A stretch of 64,000 nt of DNA from Agelas oroides (taxonomy: Eukaryota > Porifera > Demospongiae > Agelasida > Agelasidae): positions 10,041,771 to 10,105,770 of the forward strand of contig OX422186.1 in NCBI GenBank assembly GCA_949130485.1. The letters are read 5' to 3'. This document shows, in pieces, positions 36,801 to 49,200 of this stretch. The notes below the pieces were generated by a model, which searched no databases, was not told the DNA's origin, and saw only the letters and a list, made by a program, of their open reading frames with translations. The position numbers and the translations under genes are program-made. Position 1 is the first letter of the stretch. Each line of letters opens with the position of its first letter.

Positions 36801-39800
36801 CATACTAGTTTGAGTGGAGAGTGTATTGTGTAAACACATACTAGTTTGAGGGGAGAGTCAGTTTGTGTATCGTATAAACACATACTAGTTTGAGTGGAGA
36901 GTGTATTGTGTAAACACATACTAGTTTGAGGGGAGAGTCAGTTTGTGTATTGTGTAAACACATACCAGTTTCCTCTTGAACAGCCATGACTTGATGCAAA
37001 CAATGCACAGGAGTACCAGCAGAACCATCAGGACTATCAGGATGAAGGCACTAACTGAGAGTGAAGATCCGAGAATGACAGGGAGAAGAGATCTTGCTGT
37101 GTGTGTGTGTGTGTGTGTGTGCATGCGTGCGTGTGTGCAAAACACAGTTGAAGGAGTACACTAGGAGGATGTGTGATGTGTGTGCACATTATGTAAGTTG
37201 ACAGGCATATCAAACATACGTGGTACTACAACAGGGAGGATCATGGGGTCACTCCAGGGTCCGTTATCATGATTAATGTCAACTTGACGTCGACTTCTTG
37301 TACTGTTTGCTGCACTGGTTGAACGCATCTGTGAGGGTTAAGTGTTATAAATGATCATGGAAGCAGGTAGTGGGTGTGTATCATGTGAAATGAAGGTCTC
37401 GGGCGAGTATAGTAGTAGATGAGTAGTCTATGCATGTATGAGTATACGTGAGCAGTCAAAAGTAAGGTTGGGTAAATGTGCGAATGAGGTAGTTATAGTG
37501 AACCATGACAATTAGTGTCATGTGAGCATACAGTGACAACACGATGGAATTGGTAAAAGGAATGGGACAGTTGGTAAAGGAAATGATTTCCAATTGAAAG
37601 TACTCACCTGTACCACTATTGTTATGTTATCCATATTTGCAGTTTCAACATCAACAGCAAAATCAGCATTTCCAGTAACACCCCCCACCTGTTGAAACAA
37701 ACACCACATGATATTACTAGGCAGCAACTCCAGTAACATGATACTAATTCTCTCATCTAGTAAACACGGCATGTACACAATTACTACAAATTGGTGTGTA
37801 GAAAACTACTGGAGTGTGAAACGAGAGTACTAGTTGCTTGACCACTGAATTTCATGTGTTTACCTCAAATGTATTGTTTACCTCAAATGTATTGGGGGGT
37901 GATGGAGGAGTGTCAAATTGGTCGAGAGCTTCTCTTCCCACCCAAGACTGATATGTAGTCACAGCATCCGCAAGCTCGGTGGAGCTATCAGGCACCTCCC
38001 ATTTCAACTCCACCTCCCCAGACACCCTCGACAAACCATTCCCAAGTGAGACAACCCTAATGTTTGCACTGATTACAGCTGTTATGTTCCCGGGTGATGG
38101 TAGGAGACGTATGCGGCGTATCTGGATTGCATCACTCCAGTTGCCTTCGAGATCAAACTCACCTATTGCACGCATCTGGGGCAAAGAAAAATTGTGGCTC
38201 TCATGTCATTGTCAAGTAGTTACACATTTTGTTATAGTAACTAAATTAGGAGATCATCCATCCCTGTTCACTAGCAAAGCCCCATATAGTTGTGGTGACT
38301 GTCTAATGATATGTATGAACGTCATGCTGTTATAAATTATACATGCTAAATGAGAATGAGAGTTCCAACTCTTAAAACTAAGGTATATATCAGAGCTAAC
38401 CCTCCCTGCTTTTGCATGTGATGGGGGCATGGAAATAAGGTGAAGATTTTACTTGGCCATGCATGCACTTTCTACCAAGGTCTCATGCGATTTCCTGTAC
38501 CTGTACAAACACATCAAGACTGTTGTTCTGCAGATCAAAGTTTTCATCAATGACAGTTGAGACCATGCTCTCCTGAGAACAACAAACAAGCAAACAAAAA
38601 TTAAGTCTATACATATCTACCAGATAATTCTTATTCCTTGCTTGACAAGACAGTGGATTGCACACAGTGACAACAGAAGTAGTTATCAAGTGTTTAGGCC
38701 ACCAAGTCCCTGAATGTCATAGGCAAGACCATTGGCGGTTTCAGAGCTGCGAGGTTACCCGGGCAGGCGATACGCGCGGCGGAGCCGCTACGAGTTTCCG
38801 TAAGCAATAACCACAATTGACCAGAATTTTACCAGGGCATTGCCAGTGGGCAAGGCAGCAACTTTCAACGAGCCCTGATTGCTTGATTTGCTTCTTGTGT
38901 CAGCTTTTGCGAATAGCAACTAGCTTCCAATATGTACATGTATACCCATAAAACTTTTGTGCACTGAATCATCACTTCCAGGAGAATAACCAGATGAAAT
39001 TACACATTTAAATGTAGCACACTGTACAGGCCATCCAGTACCACTCTAGGTATACAGTATATTACATTCACACCTCAAATGCTTTATATCCACTTGGATT
39101 CTCATTTAGCTTCAGTGGCCTCTCTCCAACCCATAGGTGGTATCCAGTCACATTTCCAAGGACAACACTGGGTGGAGTCCACATCATTCTGGCTTTGATT
39201 GTTACCATTGGTCCAGTTGCTCCTGATGTTATTACATGTGAAATGTTGCTCACACGAATACCTGTCATAACATCAGGTGGAATTGTGGAGATGCGTATTT
39301 CTACTGTAGTCCAGTCATTAACGGCATTACCAAGTTCAGTGCGAGCTCGCATCTGTGTGTATGTGACAGATTTAAAGGCAAGGTAGGGGCAATTCTGATT
39401 ACATATTATAATTCTGACCAGGATATATGCCATTTACACGTACAATTAAAGGGAAATGTCGACAGAACATCTGGTTATGCTATACTCTGGTCATGCCATC
39501 ACTACCAGAGTGTCTTTCTGTCATGTTCCATTGTTTCCCTCAGCTCCACTTTACAAACTACCGTATTTCTTTGAATCGACGCCGCCCTCGAATAGTAGCC
39601 GCACAACCCGAAACTCTTGAACGAAATTAACTCCATCCTTGAATAGTAGCTGCGGCTAGTAAACGTGGCACGTGTACACAGTATATGCACGTGTGAATGA
39701 TTTCTGACGATGGTCACCACTAGCGCTAGGACTGTTTGTGTTATACGAGCCGTTCCCACGGGTGACAGCAAGACTGAGAGGCTGCTCATACTACTGACAG

Positions 39801-40184
39801 CGTCTAGCAACCATCACCGTCTCACTCGTATGTACCTTATCCAGCCGTCGTTGATGTTTCCAAAGAAATAAACGCCGCCCTCGAATAGTAGCCACCCTCG
39901 AATAGTAGCCGCACAAAACGAGCAGCGAAATAAACAGTAGCCGCAGCGTCTGTTCAAAGAAATACGGTACATTGTACAACTTACCTGACTAATTATTTCT
40001 GCAAATTTAAGTGAAGCTAGTAGTGTCAATCAAGCACAAAAAATTGAGCCAAATTCCTCCCCTAGCACGTACAAAACATTATCCTTACTTGCAGGTACAC
40101 AGTGAAGATTGACTCATCGGTAGTGAACATTGCTGATTGTGAAGAATTTCTGGCAGATGCCTGTATGTGAGGGTATATCATAAA

Positions 40185-40248
<64 letters not shown>

Positions 40249-43200
40249 CTATGAAGCCACACATGCACTCATGCACACGCCAGACAGCCCAAGTGACCTG
40301 CCTTTTGTGGGTTGGGCCTGCATTTTCCATGACAGACCCCCACTTACCCGCTAACTCTCCTTAAAAACCCGCCTTATGCAGTAGCTCGCTAGCTGGCCTT
40401 CCATTTTGTTTTATCGTTTGTATTACTGGGAACAGGGTCTAGTAAACACACAGTTTGGAGTCTGTGTATACCCATATACCTAGATTTCACCATATCCAAG
40501 TACCATATACGTTGAAATTTTTGCGGGATTTGGTACGTGTGCCGCACACTAGCACACACCTTGGAAATGTGGAGAATAGAACAGCTGGTCTCTAAATATT
40601 GATGCGTGAAAAACTGTTTACCCTCCCCTCCCCCTCCCCATTTACTGTGTGCATGAGCAGCCTCATTCATGTCATATTATATAAACCATGGCATGTCTGA
40701 CACACACACGTGCACACACACACACACACACGTGCACACACACACACACACACACGCACACGTGCGTGGTGTACGTAGATTCAAGGATATGTACCTGAAT
40801 TGATGGTCTTTGAACGGGAGGGTTCTCACGTGGAAGTAGAGCTCTGCGACCTAACCAGACATCATAATTCTGCAACTCCCCATATGGAACTTCTGGTTCA
40901 GTCCAGGTGAAATTCACTATAACAATTACTGTCTGTCCTCCAGTTACAGTGACACGTTGCCCTGTCACTCTAAGATCTGTAATGTTATCTGGCGGAGGGA
41001 CAGGGGTCTGCACCATGATACAATTAGCAGAAATTGTTGGAGTGGGTTGGCGAGTTTGCGAATTATAGACAACTGTCACCTATACAAATAGAAAGAGGGA
41101 GACAAGTTATGTGCAGATGTATTATAACAGCTGATAAACGGAGTACGTAAGGTGTGTGTGTGTGTGTGTTGTAATAGAGCAGAGTGGAAGATTTCAGTGT
41201 ACCATGTATACTGATGCGTTCATTACAGGTACACATATCAACCACATGCAACTCTCACCGTGAGTCGGTATCTGTCATTAGTCCTGGTCAGGGGAACTAC
41301 TTGGCCAATATGTTCATAGCTGTATTTGTCCTGTTGATATGAGCACATCAGCAGTTATACACCTGAATATGATGATTTTCACGGAAAAGTTTTCTCCACA
41401 TACAATAGAATGAATGAATATCAAGTAACCAGTAGCTAACAAGTGTAGGAGGACCTGGCATGTCACAAGGTAAATGGACAAGTTTGTCCTCATTTGTGTT
41501 CTTTCATGGCTACAAAACCAGAAAATGTTCGAGTTTCCTAAGCCTCATTTGCCGTGCAGCCTGGGAATGGAGATAACCACAATCCTTCTTTGCCAACGAT
41601 GTACCTCACATGTGACAGAATTGCACGAGGGAGACGATTGGGTTGTAAAAAACCTGGGAGTCTAATTGCTCTGGAGCAAAAAAAAGGCTGGGGGACCACA
41701 GTATAATTACTTTCAGTCTCATTAGGTGTTTGCCATGTAGTTACCTATTACAATGAGTGTGCCTGTCATGCAAGTAGTATATGTACAAGCAAACCAGTAG
41801 CTTTAAAAGTGTAACCACATCTATCAGTTAGCTAGTCTTTAATCAGGTCTACAATCCTGGTACTACAAGTAACCCAGTGACTCTCCCTCTCAACCAAACT
41901 CTTAATTGGGGGCTTGATCTAGGCTAGTAGACCAAACCTCACAGGATCTTCATTTTCAGAAAACTGTATACCATAATAGCTAGTTGTATCCACTCATGGC
42001 CCCAGTGCTTATAGAACTTAACTCACCATTGTACCTATCATGGCCGTAGCAAGCGGTTGGGCTGGTCGGGTTTTGGCCCGACCACTTTCTTGCCGACCAA
42101 ACTTGCTCATGCGCACTTGAATACACGTGAAGTTGTACATATAAGAACTATATAGTTAGCCGAGCCATCTTGGAAAACGGCTGCCCCATCATCGTACAAA
42201 TTTCACTGACAAAAGGCAACGTTGCGTTAGGATTTTCAGCCATTTCGGTTTTACTCGATGGCCATTTGTTTACTGCGACGAAGCCTGTGCTGCCTGCAGC
42301 AGCGCAGCTGGCCAACATGTTTTCGCCTGACTGCTACACGTGCACGCAGCTAAGTTCACCCACGGATTCTGAAATCTGACTCTCGTTCTCCAGGCCTCGT
42401 CCAGCTTTCCCTCGTTTGCACCTTCAAATAGCTTGCTACGGCCCTGCCTATGTGTGAAAGTAGTAACCCATAACAATAGAAAATACAAAAATAACACCTG
42501 GGTGCGGTGCCTACAATAACCAAACTTAAACCACTTCTGTTTGAACACTGGTTCATAAGCTCCCAGTTTAGTATAATAGTTTCATCAACTGGACTACCAT
42601 GACTATCATAGTGACACAGGATTGCTTTAATAGGTTCTTAAGGTATATTGACTTAATAGTTCAACCGTTAAGTAAACTATTAGCTAATAGTTTGGAGGTA
42701 TAGTTAAGGACCTTTGCCATACTTGCCCATGCTTGTTGGTAAATGAGTAATAATTTTTTCACATGTTTTAGTTATACATGTAGTACGCAAGTCTAATTTT
42801 GCACCTTGTGGTGTCATTGCTAGCTAGTACTTACATTTCTTGCAATAACCCGATCAGGCGGAAATGTTCCAGGTCGAGGTTTTCCCTGTGGATCTATCTG
42901 GAATAGATCCACCCTAAAGTTGTTCACTACAGAGAGAAATGCCTCAGAGAAATCCACTCTCCATCTGAAGGTATAAATGTAATTCCCTTGTACTCTGTTG
43001 AAAACTCTTGTGCATGTAGTATGAATATGCGTGGAATTTGGAGTTGGATCTGCAGAGAAAAGATACCATTGGAGAATTACTAATGATCTATGTCTAAGCT
43101 CAATTTAAATTTTGGTGTGAAAAGTTTTATGTGGTAGAGCTGTGCAGCAGGATAAGCATGCAAGGGGTTATTGACATTTGCCATGATATTCTCCAACCAG

Positions 43201-46200
43201 TATACTTCGCTAGACAGTTTACCCAAGGCGCAGTCAAGGCTAAACTGTCTAGCGGAGTATATCGTGTCTCTACTCAGAGTATAGGTAGTACATCCAATTT
43301 ATACCACATTGAGACAGTAAACTAAATTATTCTGGTACAACATGCAAGTTTGTGCAAACTATTTAAGAGTATATGATTGTTCACACTTCAGCTTGCATAA
43401 ATAAAAATACCACATCCTTAGCTTCTGTAACTGACAAAGATTCTGAGGTTTTGTGATGGCTTTCATGACCGTAATCATGGTAGTAGGTACTTTATACTAT
43501 TTTATGATTTTATTGTTTTTGTAATGTAAAGGGTAGATGTGTTATATGTATAGTGGTTGCTTACAAATGCCAGTATGGTCATTCAACGTTCATAATTCTC
43601 CAAAGCTTCATATCCAAGCCATTTAACGGCTTGGGATTGAGGCTAAATTATTAAAAGTTGTTCATGTGCTTGTATTTATATGGGGGCATGTAATGGGGGC
43701 GTGGTCAACGGTTCAGACTAACTAACCACAAGGCGGTTACACGGCAGTAGACTACAGCTGCAAAACACAAACAGAAAACAGAGACACTTAACGCGCTCTT
43801 CACAGCAAGAACTACCTAGTACGAGTGGTTATGCATATGCGGTCAAATTTTGTAAACTCAAGGTAGCCAATGAATTTTAATGGTTTCCATGCATAGGAAC
43901 CACTGAGATGCACTGAAAGCCATAGTCTGACTATCCACGCAATCAAGAGTGACGAACGATACTCCAGATCAATAGTTTTTAATTTACTCAAGGGCCATAC
44001 AGAGAGTTTTGTTGCAAGCATCGTTCAATTTTTGAGAAATAGCCCCTTTTTCAGTAAAACTGTACACACCTCACAAAGTTTTGCCTCTGTAAAATTACAA
44101 CAGTCAACAATATTAAAAAATCAGCTCTGTCAGTCCCTGCATTGTCCATCGTGCAGTATGTTGGTAACTAGGTCTCTTCGGATCCATACCTACTGAACAC
44201 TATTTTTGGATAAAACAAAAAAAAAGATACTCGACAGCACTAATCGCATCAGTTTAAAGTCCATGGAGAGTTCTCCATGCGTTATGAATAAACTAACTGG
44301 CTCTCAGACATGCAGACTCACAACTGGGAATACTTATGGAGTGTGTTGCTTGACGGTCACCATCTCGCCTGGGGTTCACCTGCACCTGTTCATATGAAGA
44401 AGAAAATTGGTCACCCAGGACAAACAAGTTAATACATCCGTGTAGCTGATGAGGCATGTTATTAGCCAAAACAGGTCCTGCACATTGTGTGACTTTGCTT
44501 AACACCTTTTTCATGGAGATGTGGTTCAACGATGGTTCAGTATTTGGTAACATACTTGTACAATCAATGTACCCATACCCTAGCCTCGTTCCCAGGCCTT
44601 CCCACCGTCCAGTTTTTGATCGCTTGCAGTATGCAAAAACGGAGGGGGAAGGCCTGGTCTATTTCATCACGTGAATGACGTTTTGTCTACCTCGGTAGAC
44701 AGAGGGAGGGAGGGGTCCCCGATCGAAAAAATGAGCTTGAGGCCTTATCTTGTAGTTTCTGCCCCAAGTGCTGGAGTTTCGAACGTTCACGAAGTGAAAA
44801 CCTGTTTCAAAACGAAGAATGCGTGCGTGAAATGCATTCTTTTGATCGGGGACCCCTCCCCCCCTCTGTCTACCTAGGTATAGACACAGCATCATTCATG
44901 TGATAAAATGGGCCAGGCCTTCCCCCTTGGTTTTGCACACTGCGAGCGATCAAAAACTGGATGGTGGGAAGGCCTGGGAATGAGGCTACCCATAACCCCC
45001 TTCTCCGTAAGAAAAGTAGGCCTGGATGTTATACAAAGCACCCATGCGAACAAATTTCTATGGTAGTGGCCCCATAGACCAATCTAGAATATGTTGTCAT
45101 GGAGATTTAACTACTGTCTCAATAAAAACAGGCTCTAAGTATACGTTAGGCCTTGTTCCTTGTTTCGCATATACTACCAAGTGGCAAAGCTGCATGCAGT
45201 AGTGTCCATGTGCTTCAAGATCCTCCATGAGTCTCAATAATGTGGAAAGAAAACCGTTTGCTGTAGTAGTGGTACTAGAACTTCATAATGCACCTATCAA
45301 TGTTATGCCTCACCACCCCCCACCCCCCTACGGGGCAAATGATGGGGATTATGTGGGGATTTCACTGAAGAAGGTGCCCCTATAGTTGGGAATTTGATTA
45401 CCTCTGAAGACGAATCTCCAGTAATCTCCCACCTTCTTTGAGGGGATTTGATCACAGGGTCTACCCCACTATAGGGGCAATTGACATTATTAGTCCAATC
45501 CCCACCTTGTCCCACTATGGCCTGGTATGGGGGTGGTGGGGCATAACATTGATAGGTGTATAATCTTCCCAATGTTTTGAAGACATTTTTGGCATTCTAA
45601 AATACTAAAAAACAATGAGCAATTTAAAGAGTCCTTCCTGAATATAGGTCTCAGGTTCACAAAAATATGACTTACAGTGATGGCATATGAGCACATGGAA
45701 ATGGGTGGGCTGTTAGGCTCTCTGGCTTGCAGTGTAAAACTTGTTGCATTCTGTGGACAAAACACCATCACCATTCGTATAAACACTTGATACAAATTGT
45801 TCCCAGTTTAGTAAATATGCACCATAAACTGCAATCAGTGCCTGTAATAACTCTTCTAGGGTAAGTATACTCCCCTTATTTAGCACCCTCCTCCATTAGG
45901 AACTGCTTCCATAAGTGCATGCACTTATTAAACCAGAGTCTATGGTAATTATCCCATGCCCACGTGAGGGGAAAAGAAAGGGCCTAGTTTCAGTCATTTG
46001 TGCATGTACTTAACCTGAACAAACGCATGACTGTTAATTAAACCTGAGCATTGTTTGAATGGTTGAAACCCTCAGGCCTTTCACTAATGTATGAATTAAC
46101 TCTTACTGGTCCTGCAGTGAAGACAGCTGTTGTTCCACATGCAGCATTGCCCAAAGAATTGGACAGTGTGATGGTGTAGTTAGTAATCAACTCATAGTCT

Positions 46201-49200
46201 GCAATAAAATAAAAATTATATTTAATAATACTTATGGGTGTGGCTTCCACTCTGTGTAGCAATATAATAGCATGCATGGTTGCATTGCAGTTTCATGTAC
46301 AAATCAAGATCTATATCGTCAGTTTGTCTGTCTGTCAGCCTCTTTGTCATCAAAAATATAGAAAAATCACTCAAGCAGGCAATTTAAATGGCTTTAGAAT
46401 CCATACATGTGATAGTCAGAATGTGTATATTGTGCCATGTGTACTCACTATAGGTGCACCATGGCACTAACGAATGTTTTGATTTCTCTTGCCTGGCAAT
46501 TCATTCACATTACATGAGTCCATTAATTCACATCTTTGGGAGCATAACTAATGATCTTCTATAGTTGCTCAGAAATGTGGCATAGAAATCCTGTTGCTAT
46601 GGAAATGGTACTATATTCATAGGTGACTAAAATCTGGTTTAAATTTTTTTTTTTTGCATATAGCTACCATGAAGTAGTGATTGTCCCTGTGTTTGTTAAC
46701 TGAGTAGTGAGCTCCTAGATAGATCCCTACACATCCCACTTAATATCGAGGGAAGAACCTATTACCAAGGTGATGGCTGCCAATCATTCATCTATCTGAC
46801 TTACATACCAGCTTTGTACTTTAGCAAATTGTCTATTAGTAAAGGAAATACTAACAACTAAATGACAGTCACTGTATATAGTTTCATAATATACGCCATA
46901 TGGCAAACCATAATCACAAAGCAACCACTGCATACTTAAGATGATGCTATCTCTACCCAGCCGAAGACAGGTTTCTGCTATCACCACCAGAAAAGACAAC
47001 ATGCTTTATAGCATGAGGTTCTGATAGTGTCCTTAAATGGGTATACATATACCAGAGATTAGATGAAGCCATTGGTGTGAAGGATCTTGGCCATATATTA
47101 TTGGCTGTATTCTCAAGTCATTCCTGTCACGTATTCTGGGTAATGCATGAGCATGGATGGTGTGCAGCTGGTAGCCAGGCCCGGGCATATATATACAAAG
47201 CTAGCTATCACCCAATTGTCTGTTTTCCTCTTGAAAGTGTTTACTATGTTGTCCTGTCTGATGTCAGGTGTACTACCTCTGTGGTGTCCTTAACTCAGGG
47301 AGTATATAGTTGTAGTTACCATCTGGTCTCTCCCATACAAGGTTAACAGTGTAATGCTGGAAGAATCCCCGCCTCTCGTCTGGCACTGCAGAAATGTTGA
47401 ATTCACTGAGCTGCCTTGGAAACTGGGTACCATTACCTGGGTAGAGGAGAGTGGCAAAAGAGAGGAGAGACTATAGAAATTTACACAGTGTAATATTGTG
47501 GGAGAATTTACAAGTGAAGAGAGAGACCACATTTTTTACTTAGCTACAGTGGGTGTATAGGAGGAGTTGTGCTTGTTTTGGGTGAAAGAAATCTTATGGG
47601 ATATCTGCAAGCCAGTTGTATATTGGCTACTGGAGCACTATAGATCCCAGCAAGGGACAAGCTTGATAAGCAAAGCAGTGTATACATAGACTGAACATGA
47701 TCCAGTTACTCCAAGGCCATGAATATGGATTATAGCTACATGCATGCAGAAAGCCTCATGAAAGCAGATCCATTTTGTTGTGAAGTACACCAATTAGAGC
47801 AGACACTCAGTGACACCTGATGGTCCTCAAACTGACCATAATAGAACTCTAGTGCTTAGCTTTCCTGTACAGTCCATGAGAGATGAAAAGTCAAGCTGGA
47901 CGTTCACTTGTCATCAGTAGTGCTAATCTAAAATTGAGATCAATTGTGTCTGTAGCTTTGCAGAGGCCCCCCGGGGGGCCAAAAACATGACATACAAAAA
48001 CTAATTATGTGGACTTGGGGGCGAGAGTAGGACACGGTTACCAAGCCTCGTCACACTTTGCAGCACTTATTGTACAGTGAGATTCTTTGTCATGGTCAAA
48101 CTGAGTGTATAGATAGGCAACAGTGACATGGAAATGTAAACTCTATGTATAGATTATTTACCAGTGCAAGTAAACAACAAACAACTTAACTCAGTGAGCA
48201 AACAACTGGCTATACAAACATACTTAGTGATCTACCAGATAATCTCCCACACATGTAGTCATTATCTCTCTCCAACATGAATACTGAAAGCAAGCTAACT
48301 TTAACTTGCCACTACAAATATCAAGAGAATGAGCCAAAAAAGGTGAGTCTGGTGGGAAGAACCAATGCTCAAGCAGGGCATAATCCTTTGTTGCTATGTT
48401 ACAAGCTGAGCCACTCATCAGGGCATAATCCTTTGTTGCTATGTTACAAGCTGAGCCACCCATCAGGGCATAATCCTTTGTTGCTATGTTACAAGCTGAG
48501 CCACCCATCAGGGCATAATCCTTTGTTGCTATGTTACAAGCTGAACCACCCATCAGGGCATAATCCTTTGTTGCTATGTTACAAGCTGAGCCACCCATCA
48601 GGGCATAATCCTTTGTTGCTATGTTACAAGCTGAGCCACCCATCAGGGCATAATCTTGTTGCTATGTTACAAGCTGAGCCACCCATCAGGGCATAATCCT
48701 TTGTTGCTATGTTACAAGCTGAGCCACCCATCAGGGCATAATCTTGTTGCTATGTTACAAGCTGAGCCACCCATCAGGGCATAATCCTTTGTTGCTATTA
48801 CAAGCTGAGCCACCCATCAGGGCATAATCCTTTGTTGCTATGTTACAAGCTGAGCCACTCATCCTGGTGTGATACTAAGTTTGGGTGGGCACTTTCTGGA
48901 ATGTTTAGTAACACTCAGAGGATTTTCACAGATCAATATAACTTTGACCTCTAATAACCTACTGCAGGAAGTTTAATCATCAGAAGCCCTTTAGAAGCCC
49001 ATTTGTGACTGCTGTGGTCTAAGTGTGATCACAGATACAACTGTGGCTTCTCAAGGAAGTTTTTGAGTGTTAATTGTATGCTTGTGGCAAGAGTTGACTG
49101 TACATGTTCAGTGTAGGAGGTGTATCCTGTGCTATAACTGTCCATATCACCACATATGGTGTTGTGAACTGTAATGAGGAGTTGGTGTTTAAAGAACTTG

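Noticed and set aside
35684..36965. CRISPR-like array from regular spacing
   Set aside because: Units are contiguous with no unique spacers, in an intron of an animal gene; it is a minisatellite.
44361..44385. 25 nt candidate exon (VQVNPRRD) of gene C
   Set aside because: Not rejected outright but kept only as tentative: it has the right phases and good splice edges, but is shorter than the 64-67 nt counterparts and lies in repeat-like sequence.
48224..48696. Repetitive ORFs on both strands at the 45 bp array
   Set aside because: Shadow of the minisatellite; the D copy has one unit and no ORF.
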